Of a stretch of 64,000 nt of DNA, positions 36,940 through 49,827 are shown one piece after another. The translations under genes and the position numbers were made by a program. Origin of the DNA: Rhyacichthys aspro (taxonomy: Eukaryota; Chordata; Actinopteri; Gobiiformes; Rhyacichthyidae); the NCBI GenBank assembly GCA_036850595.1, contig CM072161.1:6159905-6223904 (forward strand). The letters are read 5' to 3'. The first letter of the stretch is position 1. Each line of letters begins with the position of its first letter. The notes under the pieces are model-generated. The model saw only the letters and a list, made by a program, of their open reading frames with translations. It made no database searches and had not been told where the DNA came from.

Positions 36940-39900
36940 GAAGTTTTTTGAGAAATTTTATTGATTTGATTTTGTTGATGAAGAAAAAGTGATGTCTGGT
37001 GATTTCTTACTTACTTAGTCTCTAACATGAGCTTGTCACTGTGTTTTGATGGAGGTGCAGATTCAGACGTAGTGATTCACCGGAAGCATATCCTAATAAG
37101 CAGGTAGCATGCTTTTGGATGCAGTTATCAGTGTTTTGGAGAGGCTTACAGACTGCTTGGAGCATTTCAGCACCATCTCATGACAATACAGAAAAGTACC
37201 CATATTTATTCACATCTGTTTTAAAAAGGAGCTGTGAAAAATGCATGTATAGCACATCTATCCATTCATTGGAATGTGGCTTGAGGGTTACACGAATCTT
37301 GTGTTTCTCATTTCTAGACAATGTTGAAATTGTTGAAATAAATGACACAGTGATTAGTAATTATGAAAGAGGCGGGCGGAAACATAACCTAAGGGTAAAT
37401 AATGTTAAACAATGAAATATAAATGAAGTTTCAGTTCAAGAGAAAAATGACACCAGATCCACAGCTGTTATTTAATCAAATGTAAGAAGTCCAACACACA
37501 CTGGAGACATTCTTTGACAGCACTTGTTTTTCCTGTGTGTTTGTGTCAAAGGCTGTGAAATGCATGCCAGTTGATCATTTACCTCATTATGCTTCTGCTC
37601 TTACAATGAAAGTCAATGAGTCACTGACGGCTCTGACAGGCAGACTTGTCTTTCACACTGAACATTTTCCCAGCTAGTTATTCCCATCAAATCACATTCT
37701 CAAGAGAAAGCTGAACCCATCAGAATATTATGTAACAAATGTGGGCTGAGGTGCTATCAGAGGAGCATCCGGTCTCTCCTGGGGTTCACAGCCATGTCAG
37801 TTAGGGTCAAACCACTATAAAGGATGTGTCAGAGCTTAGCATGAAGACAGGCAGGGCCATGCTTCTACAGATCCTTACCAGTGGTGAGAGTCAGCCAATC
37901 CAATTCACAATGAGATCCCACCGGAGCCTCAGCTTGCTGCAGTTCTCTTCAGCCGAGCCTGTAATTGATATTTGTCAGAGGGAAAGGGTGGTCCATGTCA
38001 GCTCCAAAGCTACTGGGAGATGGAGGCAGGCAGAAGGGCACACTCTGTGTCTAAGACAGCCCAAGTGTCTGTCTGGAAGGTGTCATATGACAAAACACTG
38101 ATCATTTATCATTAATGTGGGTGTTTCTCTGCTCTCCCTTATCAAATCAATAGTTAAAACAGTACTTGCAGCTCAAGGTAGTAAACACTGTTCCATTGTG
38201 GGAGCAGTAGTATTTGTAGCACTATTTTGTTTTGCGGGTCAAAGGATTTTGAGAGTTGCTATGTGTGAACGGCACTGTATCATTATGATAATATAACTTG
38301 ATTATTCCCACAGCTAGCTTTCAAATGACCCAAGAGACTAACACAGTTTGATGCTAGCATTTATGAGTGAGTCTAATGGACTTGCATTATACTAAGAGCA
38401 GTACCCGGAAACTGAGCATTGAGGCGGAGTAAACAGTTTGAGAGGATTTGCTGATATATTTTTTGAAAGGTTCCTTAAAATAAAGTCTAGATTATCCCTT
38501 GAAACTTTTTCCTCCTTTTCACCAAAATGCAAAAGTATTGTGCTAGATCCTTCACATTGATATTATACTGAAACATGTTGGTCTATCTATAGCCTGTAGC
38601 TCCTAAGTGTTTAGACGCCCACATTTTTGGAAATACTGCAGCATCCCCAAGCTCAACAGTGCTTCAAAAACATTAATCCATGCTGCACTTAAAAACAAGG
38701 TCTAGCACTTTGTCAAACTAAAAGTTCAGGGATTGCATGTGAGCTGATAGTAAGGCCAGACATGCAAATGCCAGAGTTCGTTACCTTTATGTTATGCTAA
38801 TTAAGATCACAAGATTACAGATTACAAGCTCTCTGAATTCATAGACTAGACAGATTTCATCTCTCAAATGTTATATGCAATTAACCTCCTGACCTATTGT
38901 GACCTCCTGCAGAGCCGCGCCAGTATTCCTCTTCAAACGGCAACATAGCTTGTAAAAACGTATTTCGTATACAAGCTGATATGTAACACCTGCACTTACT
39001 TCACCTTTTCCGCTTTTTCTGCAGTATTTGAGAGCATCCCGGCGCCTTTCTCTTGATTATAGTTGTTTCCAAGCCACAAGTTTTGTAAAGCGAACGGCCA
39101 TTATTCACATGACAGTAAAAGGTCACCCTTATTCGTCAAGCGCCTGGGCAAAAAACATATGGTTTCTCTGAAGACAGCCTCCACCACAACAAGCAGTAAT
39201 AGTCTTGGTAACAGGATGATGGGAATGGGAAAACTGCAGGCTTCGTTCTCCGCCGGTGTGAAAGTCACTGCCGTTTTTCAATTCTCATCTCGCAGCGAAC
39301 ATCAACCTGTTCCATCAAAAGTCTGTTTCAAAGTCTCTTCTCTCTAGAGGTCATATCTTGTCCTTTTACTCACCCCCTCCTGCCTTTTTCAATTGAAGAA
39401 CTCAATGATAGACATAGCGCTGACTGACAAGCCAGTGGGAAAATGGCTGCGGGTAGACAGCCGGCTGAATGTTGAGCACTTGTTCTGCTTCTTGCTCCGT
39501 GTTGGTCGCCCTAGTTATTTCTTTAACTGTTGACCTTGTGGAAATTGCTGGTTGCTCCCCGGGGCCTCGGCGGTTCAGGTCACAGCAGACTGCATCTCAT
39601 CCGCTGAAAGCTGCCTCTCAATGGACACTGCATTAAGTGAGGCTGGTACTCCACAGACCGCTCGCTAAGGGGACCTTGGATCAGTGAGCGTTTCATAGGT
39701 CTGCGCCTCTACGCGTCCGACTAGGAAATGAAGCAGTTCAGCACGAGCGAGCTACAGCACTTCATACTCTCCCGCTCAAGACAAGACGGCTTTAGAATAG
39801 CGGTTACATTGCAATAAAAAAATCAAAATGATGCCCCTGTTTCCGTCAGCTTTGCCATTCTCTTTAGCTTTTACACTCTTTTGATTAAGTGCCATCTATA

Positions 39901-41251
39901 CAGACACATCAAAAGTTTTCCCACCGTCTTATCACGCAATGCCATACCCCATGTTTCTGCCTGTATCCCCCGGAGGCAGATTTACAGGAGATGAATTGAT
40001 CCCATAACAGAGGGGAAAAAATATAAAAAAAACGTGATAGTCATCGGATGGATTATGAATAGGCTCGTCTGCGAGGGGCGCCTCCAAGATGGCAGAAGGA
40101 AAGTGATCTGCAGACACGAGGCGGTGAGAGCAATACATTTATGTCAGCAGCAATATCCCCCTGGCTTCTTATTGTCCCTGCCATAATTAGAGCAGAGCCG
40201 ATAGCATCAGAGGAAGCTTGGCACACATGGAATTTCATCGCTTTATTTTCTCATTCTTATGACTAATGGCTGCCTTTGATACATATTGAAACAATGCACT
40301 CAGAACTTGAAAAACCCATTTTGAATAATTCATGCAATTGCATCAGAGAGCAATATACTGGTCCTACAAGGATCATTGATATCCCATAAAGTTCACCGTT
40401 TTCAGTCTCAGAAGACACAGTGAATTGGAGTCATATTTTTGAGTTAGATGAGCTGTAGAGTTTTTTTTTTTTGGAGAGTACAAACCCAGGTGTTTGAATA
40501 AGCAGGAGATGGTAAAAATGTGTGGCTGAATTTATCGCTTCTCATTGAACAGATTTTGGTGCAGATTATATAGTCTGATAAAATTCCCATGTGATTTAAT
40601 GATGCACAGTATTAAAGTTGCCCTCTTGTAAGCTATATCCACTTTCATCATGCATTTTTTATGTTCCTTTTGCCACTGGGTTGGACAGCAGGATAAGTCA
40701 TGCATAATGGTATAAGGTAAGGCAAATAGGTTTTTTTTTCTCAGAAATCTTTGGTGTGCAATTACTATTCCAACAAATGTGTCAGATTTCAAATAGCATC
40801 CCCATTTCACTTGTATTGTGACTGTGATTTTTGCCTTTTTTGAATCATGTAATTTTCAGACAGTGATCACTTCCCATTACCTGATAAGAAAGAGTTACAG
40901 GGACCAACATTCTGCTTTGTTATTACAGAAAAATACACAATCTAGGCTTTCATTAACAGCCTTTGTACTCAAAAATAAACAATACACCAACTCTTGAGTA
41001 AAAGTTTGATTTTACTGTGGGAACTTAGCAAGCAGTTATGCATTAGCATGGTATAAAAGTTATTATCTGGTGGATTTTAGCTCTACATACTTTTTAAATA
41101 GAGGTCATACACTTTTTATGAAGCTGTAGAGCTTTTATAAGTTTAAAGTTACCTTTTAACTTAAAAATGGCTCTGAGTGAAATAGAACAATTCTGGAATT
41201 GTACTCACCTACGTTATCATGTTTAACATCAAGAACATCAGTGGCTCTATT
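36940..41251. other. Intronic stretch with regulatory-looking block, no gene
   Basis: Non-repetitive apart from a short T-run near 40460-40471. The 39.0-40.25 kb part is treated separately. A frame at 37119-37415 follows an acceptor-like TTTCTAG at 37313-37319 and is phase-compatible with exon 1, but it encodes nothing recognisable. Confidence 0.35.
39000..40250. promoter_or_regulatory. Candidate regulatory cluster with CpG-retaining core
   Basis: CpG-bearing words recur (GAGCATCCCGGCGCC near 39031, CTCCGCCGGTG near 39248, CCTCGGCGG near 39565, CTACGCGTCCGAC near 39709, GAGCGAGC near 39745). The core at 39640-39800 is the densest. No repeat signature or coherent long frame covers it. The regulatory role is inferred from composition. 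Confidence 0.3.
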
Positions 41252-41274
41252 TTTATTTTATTTATTTATTTATT
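41252..41274. repeat. TTTA microsatellite
   Basis: About five to six imperfect TTTA units. They border the LINE-like fragment that follows and may be its degenerate tail, seen from the other strand. Confidence 0.7.
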
Positions 41275-41400
41275 AGTTTATTACTTGGACAATGCACATT
41301 ATTCAACATTTCTGTAAATGCGCCAGTTTTAGCTCTAAAGCTAGTTTCCAACCGTAGTCCCTGGGCAAGATGTACAATGCCAGCAGCTAACCATTGCTAA
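41275..41400 (-). repeat. Probable LINE/SINE 3'-end fragment
   Basis: After the TTTA tract come TTGGACAATGCACATTATTC, TGTAAATGCGCCAG, a pair of AGCTCTAAAGCTAG words and GTAGTCCCTGGGCAAGATG. I associate this word order with interspersed repeats of fish genomes, oriented minus with the microsatellite as tail. There is no coding remnant, and both family and right boundary are uncertain. Confidence 0.4.
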
Positions 41401-43182
41401 TGTGGAGGTAGAGAAAGTGGCTGCAGGTTGTGTAGTTGTCATGTTCCAGTATGAAGCAGGAGGAAGGTGACAGGCAAAAGGCAAAGCACCCTGTGTCACG
41501 ATAGCTCTCTGAGAGCAAGCCCAGGAACTCACCTCTCCTGACAGCGGCTGCCCTGAATATACAAGTGATGTATAGAGAGCCAAATTTGGAGCCACAGTCA
41601 CCCACAGCCTCTGTACATCAGTATGTGCACCAAAGGACCCCCAGGTCTGCAGGGACTGGTCTAAGTGATGGGGAGTCAGTGAAGAGTCAGATTAATTTCA
41701 GATGATCAGTCAAGTCTTTGTACTCTGAATGTACAACACTTGGATGTTAAAAGCACTGAGCATGTTTGAGTGTATTACGCTGCATCAAATTCTCACTGCA
41801 TTGCAGTCAGGTCAGTGAGGAATACTCAACCCATTAGGTGTGCTTTGTCCTCTAACTGGGCTCTTACACTTCCACACCTTTAAATTGCCTAAGGAAGTCT
41901 TTCCCTTCAGGCAATGGCTCAACATATTGCTCCAGAATTTTTCCTCGCCAGCTGTAGTCCTTTCTGCTCAAGCCTAGAGTCTGAGAAAACATCCTCATTC
42001 TCCTGTTCTGTGCAGGGCAAGTTCTTTATCAATACTCAATAAGGCTAACACAAACCTAATGCAGTATCTTCTTTGCTTGTGTGTGGTCTGACTCCTATTT
42101 GGATTTGCGCCGTGCTCCCATTTGTACGATATCAGTGGTGCAAATATTGTGTGTTTTCCAAATGGATTAAAGCGACAATGGATGGTTTTATATTCATGAA
42201 CTAATGCAAGATTTGCACATCCCTCGAAACTTAACCAAAACAGTGGATTCATAAGTTCTACCAGCAGTCAATTTCCTAATATAATCCTCTGCTGCTTTTG
42301 AACAGACTGGAGCTGCTACCTACTAGGGAGAATACAAATTGCTTGATGAAATGAAATGAATTTCTTGATGCCAGGTTATTTCTAACAGATAATTGCTAAA
42401 TCCTTTGGCTGCCTCCATCAGCACATGGTAGGAGAGGACAGCATTAGGAGTGCAGTGTCTGTGTCACTTTTATTTCCATCTGTAGGTGTCTCTAAATGCT
42501 TGCACGTTTGGACCCAAATGTTGCTCTGGAACGCGTTTCAGCAGGGCATTTTTAGCTTGTATTGGCAGAAGGAGGGGCAGACAGTCCGCCTGATATCAAA
42601 TAAATGTTGCATGCTTTGGCTATGCATACTAACAGCATATGAAATGAAAATATAAAAACTGTTCTCCAAAGGGACAACAGAGCCACATCGATGTTTACAG
42701 CCTCTGGGCCACCATATGCCCCTTCATAACAGACCATTAACCAAGCCCTAAAGGTAGTAAAATTAGAACAATTGTGCCCCAAATGCACTTTTATTCCAGT
42801 CTCTGTAGCTCACTCAGACAGTTGGAGAGTTTCATTATCAAAATAGATCAAAAAAGTTGTACGTTTTCAAAGAGCAAAAATGTGAAACGAAAAGTGTTCT
42901 CATTTCCTGAACACATTAAAATATCCTCTTGAAACAGTAGCCTATTAGTGCAATGGTTGCAAAGCTCTATTCTTACTGATGTATTTTAATTCCATCCATA
43001 AAATAACATTCAGAGGAGAGCAAATAAGGCCATGGCAGAGATATCGAATAATTTGGATATCACCTACCAAGTACCATGTTCGACTGGTGCAGTGATTTTA
43101 AGGTAAATGTCTAACCTCAAAAATTAGACTTAAGTCTGAAAATGCAGTGAAACAATTGTCATGCCCCTCGAAAGGCTAACTT

Positions 43183-43205
43183 AAAAAAAAAAAAAAAAAA
43201 AAAAA
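43183..43205. repeat. Poly(A) run, 23 bp
   Basis: Uninterrupted A23 with no SINE or LINE body recognisable on its 5' side. Confidence 0.95.
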
Positions 43206-46200
43206 GCAGTCTCTGGACAAAAGTTGTGATGTCTGTGCCATAGTTAATGTCATTTTTGTTCACAAGCGGGCAAAATGCTCCAAAATTAATTGTATTGCCT
43301 ATAGACTATTAGACCACCAATAGTGCATTCTATATGTTCCTTTTGTCTGGCCTTTCACTACTATTTTCATGTAGTGGCCTCTACAGAAAATTGATTGTAG
43401 TGTTCTGGTGAAAATATCCTTGTATAACTGTACATACCACATGCCTTATGCTGTATGGCTCATTATCATTCCCCTCAGCCAGCCAGCCTCCATCCATACC
43501 ATAAGGTTAGGATGTTTGTGGCACAAAGGCATTAATCTTACAAGAAAATGATGTATTGATCTTTGGTGCACCACAGGTGGATCATGAAATGACCGTTGAT
43601 GCATAATTTACTAAATCCCTTTCAGACAGTGCTGGATACCATAAAATGTGGTGCTCTGTTCAGGTGGCCACTGTTCAAAAGCTAAATCACTCACTGTCAC
43701 TTTGACATTTAGGCTTTTAACAACCAGCGTTTAAAGCCACGCTGTCATTGGTTTTGGGCCATTCGAATGCTATTTGCTATTTTAAAGTAGGCCACAGCTT
43801 TAGAGGCCATTTTTCTTACCATCATCCCAATAGTAGAGTCCATTAATTTCCACCTATTATGTAAAACTCCTCGTGAGCACCTTGTTTAAAAATGTAGAAA
43901 AATCAGAGACAAAGGCAATAATCAAATGAATATCAAGGCCCACATAATGAATGTTTGATTTCTTCACTTAAAGGCTTTGTTTGCTACAGTTTCTGCCTCC
44001 AAGACAGATTCCACCCAGGCCAATCCATTTAAAACAACAAATCCAATAAGTTGAAATGAGAAAAACAGAGGATTATACGTAAGCATTGTGTAGTCTGCTA
44101 TTTAGACACTTGCCACTGTAGGTGGGTGGAAAATTTGCAAATATGTAAAATCAACAGTCTTTAGTGAAGATGAGATTCTGTTCTCTGCAGCCACACATGC
44201 ATCTAGGTGACAGTCTATATTGTATTCAAAGATGCTGCATAATTCACCCTCAGAAGCATTTAGCACAGAGAATTGGGGATGCCAAAGGATTCCAAAGGAT
44301 TGCCATACGCTTCTAAAGATAAATGGACGGCACACTGACCCCTGGACACAGGGCTCCACTCAGCTACATTCTCACAGGGGAAGCCTTTGCTTTTGCTATG
44401 TGCCAAGAAAAAAAAGAAGATACATCAATGGCCTAGAAAAATTGTAATTATTTCAGTGGGTGGAGAATCCCGGTGAGGGGGGAAAAAAATCTCATTTCAC
44501 CGGAAAGGCAGACCTTCTCTAAAATATGCTCTCTTTGAAAAAAGCCCAGTAAATTGGGACAGTGAGGTGCCACATAGGAAAACATTGTAATCATATTCCT
44601 GCAATGCAAAACATCCACCTCCTGAATAGCTGTGTTCACAAGGATCTATCATTTTATCTTCCGTTTCCATGTTTTTCTGCTTTCAAGGACACCTGTTTAC
44701 CATGGTGCACATTTGCTATGATTCCTTTGAAAGGCCCCTCGTCTTACTGAGGCCCCTATAGCACTGCTCTTTACTGTGAGTGTAGTGACAAGCATCAAAT
44801 CTCTTTCATGTCTTCAAAGTAAAGCACATACAGGAATCACACAGATCTTGAGCATTCACAAACTTTTCTCCATCTGTGAGTGACCATTGGTTTACTCCAA
44901 GCAGAGCTTAGGTGAACAAAGAGCAGTATAACACTCTTCCTTGATGGAATCCAGCAGCGAGGACATTGGACTTTAAAATTTAGTAGAGGATTAGAGTGGG
45001 ATTAACACAAGTGTTGCAGATAAAATGGTTTTTTTGAGCTAAGGTGCCTCTGTTGTACAGTGTTGATATTCAAGAGATGTGCTTGCACCTCCCAGCTGTA
45101 AATCACATGGATTTGAAAAATCCCTGTATGAGCTCAGGCTCAGTGTTTTATTTATACCTTCATTAAAACACAGTGTTGTGTCATAATTATGTACTTCATG
45201 AAGCATGTGGTGCCACTAGGTGGTAGCTGAATTGTCTTCCTTTGATTGGTATCCAATCAATCAGTCACTTGGGTATTTGAGTGATGCTTTTGAATACCAG
45301 CTTTGCTCTTAAGCATCCACGATATTTATATGTATTCTTCTAATTGTGTATTGTATTGATTGCATGCTTTGACCTTTAAGAGGCATTCATTTGCTTGATT
45401 AATATACTTCTAAATGGGTTGAATTGTTTATCCACAGGAGTGCACCACAGAAGGATTCTTCTATAAGCCTTGAGATTATTGAAAAGAACAGTGTAGTCAC
45501 CTTTATCAGTTTAGTTTTGATATTGTTTAGACATGTTCATCCGACCACAGTTTTACTATAATATTAATGAAGAATGTAAAAACGTCTTTTTCTTTGTGAA
45601 GCCATTTTGCCAGGATGACTAAATGGCATTCCTCAGTGTTGGTCTGTGTTAGGTTATTGTGGTCTGTTTCACCTTTGCTGCATATCAAATGCCACCTTGG
45701 GCCTATTACAGAGATAGAGATACGAGTCCTTACTATTGCAGTCAACATAAAAATGACTCTGGTCTTGCTGACGCTTGACAGTGTAGCACTGCAGCATTCA
45801 TCTCTTTACCACTGAAATTCGGTCCTGTCTCTTTGTGATGGACCACCAGTGTGTTCTTTTATCACATTATGTCAAAGGCCTTGCGTGTCTTGTTTTCTGA
45901 TTCTCGAATCTGATTGTTTCTGACATTTAAGGCCCTTTAAGGGAGCTGTCAATTCTACACAGTAAGTTTTTGTCATCTTAAAATAGCACATTGGAACTGA
46001 ATAGATATTATGCTTAATACTACTAAATATACTTTCATTTTTAAAGCTAAGGAATGACATTACTGCTATGGGAGACATAAGCTCCCAGAAAGAGTCCTGA
46101 ACTGTTAAGATGAAATAAGAAGCACTTCCTCGGAGAGATGGTGTTCAGTTTATCTGTTGCTATTTATCAGCCTGAGGACAAAGCCAGTGCAGAATTAGAA

Positions 46201-46891
46201 AAGAGACAGTTTTGTTCTCTGGAGGGGGCCCACTAAACAGAGGCATGGATTTGAAATATTCCCACAACGCTGATGGTTATCGTAGTAATATGAACTGGCT
46301 AATGACGTTTGTCTTGGTGCCGTTTGCCTGCTACAGCCCTGGCTCTTGGTTGAACAAATAAATATAACTTCATCAGCATCGCGCTTTATCCAGCGGGCTT
46401 CTGCGGAGGGAATTTTCTCTGCATATTGAATTCATACATCTTTGTTGCTCTCTGAGGAGCCTCAGTATCATTAATATTCTGATTCCAGAGATCTGTGAAC
46501 TAGTCTTTCATTCTTTCTCTATTATTACAGCACTCGTTCCCAGGTTGAATAGCGACTCAGCTGGAGACTTTAAATAACTTTGAGTGTGTCGACTTTGAAA
46601 TGTGCCACAAGATAAAGTGAGCAAACAGGCTGCCTTTTGTCTTGTAAGAATGCACCTCACTGACGTTATTTCCAAGGTGATTGCCTAGCGATGGCTGCCA
46701 TGTAATCAGTGCATTAATCCAGGCCCTTCTTGTGCTGATACCTCTTGATGTACAAAACTGGAAAAAAAATAGAGTTTTTACAAGGCTTACTTGTGTAGGC
46801 TTGTGCAATGTTCTCAGGGTTAGTGGCGATTTGAAAGTATGGCTTGTCAAGAGCTGTGAATGTACATTTCTCCTTTGTGCAGTGGAGAGAG

Positions 46892-46915
46892 TTTTTTTTT
46901 TTTTTTTTTTTTTTT
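46892..46915. repeat. Poly(T) run, 24 bp
   Basis: Uninterrupted T24. It could be the tail of a minus-strand retroelement, but no element body is recognisable to its right. Confidence 0.95.
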
Positions 46916-47379
46916 AAAGCAATCAGTGTGAAAAATGTGTAATAATTGGATACCCCTCTATATATATTCTGCACACATGCTATTGAGAATCTGACTTCCA
47001 ATTTTCTGAATACAAAGAATGTACATATATAGCATTTCTAATTTAGGTGTAAAGTGTAAAGTTGGCTTAGGAGCTTCATATTGCAAAGATATGATTTTCA
47101 ACTGTGGCCAGTGGGCACTGTATTTGCATTTCATACATAATCCCCATTTAAAGGAATTGCAGGAGTTCTATTTAGGATTGCGAGTTCTGTCAGATGAAAT
47201 GGTTGTGGCAAAGATATAACTGGAGGCCAGATCGCCCCCTCAAAGAGAATGCAGCCATAATGAATGATCAAAAAAGGATTGTTCGAAATGTTTCTCTTTC
47301 AAACAGAATAGAACTGGGATGAAAGAAGAGAGGCATGTTGGAAATTATAGATTCCTTTTTGACTTTCTTTGTGGAACTT

Positions 47380-48430
47380 TTGTCTTGCGCCGTAATGACA
47401 GCCTCAAACGATCATTAAGAGCCAAGAGGGAGGCCGCTTCACACTGCGCTGTGGTACCTGCAGTGCTTTCTTATCTACACTCAAGCCATCAAGCATAACT
47501 CGCTCGCCTCTTCTTTGATCATGTTTATTTGTCCAGCACAACTCCAAGTGCATTACTAATTCAGCTGCAGCATCGGCTCTTTTTTTCCTAATACAAAGCT
47601 GTCTAATTGCAAACGACTCATGTACAAAATCAGTGCTAATCCACCAGACATCCACAACTGGCACTGGCATCGATCTGAATTGATTTTCTGCCTAATGCAA
47701 CCTTATGTTAAAAAAAAGACATTTACCAGCTATGTCGCGCTCAGTTTTAAAAAACAACTAAAGTATTGTAAGAGTGAGTAAATTCTGTGTCTACGTGAGT
47801 TGTGCAGAAAGTGTTGTAAAGCGGTTCTCTAACTCGCCGCTGATCCAATTGAAATGTCACTTCTCATTGCATAAAGTGTGTCTTCACCCATTCTGCAGAA
47901 GATCATGGCTAACTTTGATTCAGTCTGTGTCAGAGATTTCTCTTCCCCTTGCCTTAATCTTTGGACTTTAGGTGACACTGGTGATTCACTTTGAAATGTC
48001 ATTACCATAGATGTGAGCTAAAGCGCTGCATGTGAATGCTAAGGCTCTTAAAGTTGGGGAAGGGGAAGGATCGGTGGACGGGACAGGCTTTCATCACACT
48101 TTTTCCCGGCTTTGCTTTTCCACATTAATCTGTCAAAGGCAGAGAGGGAGACATTTCCACAAGCAAGCAGGAATCAGTCTTTCAAGGTGCTGATGACGGC
48201 TGCCTTGTACTCATCATCTGTGGTATTTTGTTACGAGACGTATAGGATTAAGTCAAGTGGCAGCTTACATGCCTATTGCTTTGTGCGGCTCCCTCAGATG
48301 CTCTTTCACAAAGGCCACTTCCTTTAGCAGATTAACAATGCGCTGTCTCCCTAATTCTTTTCACTCTGACGGGAACATCAGTGCACATCAAGCTATTCGA
48401 CTGTGACGTTATGGAAATCGATGAGTCTCT
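47380..48430. promoter_or_regulatory. Candidate conserved non-coding cluster
   Basis: CpG words are retained (TTGCGCCGTAATGAC near 47386, CTCGCTCGCC near 47499, TGTCGCGCTC near 47733, CTCGCCGCTG near 47833, GACGTTATGG near 48405) across about 1 kb lacking repeats. Homeodomain-type TAATTC/CTAATT cores occur near 47555. Short frames on both strands look non-coding. Function is inferred. Confidence 0.3.
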
Positions 48431-49809
48431 CGTGGCGTTATGAAATGTTGAGGTGAGTCACATGAATGTCGAATACCTGTTAGCATGCCCCAGTATACAT
48501 CAGGATATCTAACATGCAGAGGACAGATTAGAAACGTGTTTTATTTAAATCATGCATCTATACAACACACTTATTCGACTTCCATTAACCTTTATAGAAA
48601 CGCGATGGTGGTCAGTCTGTTTGCACACAGCCTGTTATTCACTGTTTACATACCACTTTGACATATTTGTCCACAAGATAGATACAGTGTGAACCTTGTG
48701 CAATGAAAGAATGTTAAGTGAAGTTCCTCTTTACATACAAACTTCTGCAATAAGTAACAGTGACTATTTGAGACTTTAGTGAATACATAAAGCGGTACAG
48801 ACTCTAGAGTTAGTGCTAAGCAAGAGATATTCTGCCAGAGATATTACGTCTTCACTAACTTCACTTTTAGAAACCTTGCCATGTTGTCAAATCTGGGGTA
48901 CTAAGCCAAATTTAATGTGTTATAGATTGTAATTTAAAGATGACCAAAATCTAGTCTCACATATTTCTCTTTCAAGACATACTTGGGAAACCTGCAGAAA
49001 CATGGATTGTGTAAAATAAAAACTAAATAGAGTTCATTCACTTTTGTTTCACTCAATTTGCATCTATGTTTTTGTGGTGAGTTTAAAAGGTTCATATTTA
49101 CTCAATGTGAGAACACAAGAGGAAGAAGAATGTTGATTGAGACCGTTTTCTTGTCGACACAGAGATATATAAATATACAAGTGTGCTGTACATTCACACA
49201 TTTAATGGACAGCTGTTGATATAAAGCACCGAACCTGCCACTTCACTGTGACCCTTCTGTACCATGGCAACACGCACATACTGTCAACAGTAATGACTGG
49301 GGGTGTATAGATGTGCTCCAAGGGTTCAATTCATTTTAGATTGATGTTCATTCATTCGTACACAATGCCTTGGACAATGCCCAGTTAGTGGCAGCTTAGC
49401 AGAGAGTTAATCAAATAAACCCAGTCACCATTATGATTATGTAGGTTCATTCATGTACATTAAAATACCCTCATATTGACCCACCAGCATACAATAATGT
49501 CTGTAAAAAAATAAGAAAGTCCACTTAAACAGTTTGTACAAATGAACGCAGACTGTAACTGCTCCCTTTGCTCAGTTAGAATGAGATTTCTTTCATTATT
49601 TATATGTTTTCATTGTTTTGTCGGTGCTAATGGATGCGCAGAGTGGCTTCTACTAGTGCTCTTTGAATTACTCTGAATCAATGAACTACTCCTTCAGAAA
49701 TAGTCACTCTAAGTACCATCTAGTGTGACCCAAATCTGTATTTTTGGCAATATTATTAAGTCGTATTTTATTGTCACACATTTCATTTTCTGTAACTTTC
49801 CTCTCCTCC

Positions 49810-49827
49810 TTTTTTTTTTTTTTTTTT
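49810..49827. repeat. Poly(T) run, 18 bp
   Basis: Uninterrupted T18. Confidence 0.95.

Noticed and set aside
37313..37394. Short in-phase segment between TTTCTAG and GGTAAAT as an internal exon
   Set aside because: The donor is weak and the 25 residues encoded match nothing. Random intron of this length is expected to give several such cases.
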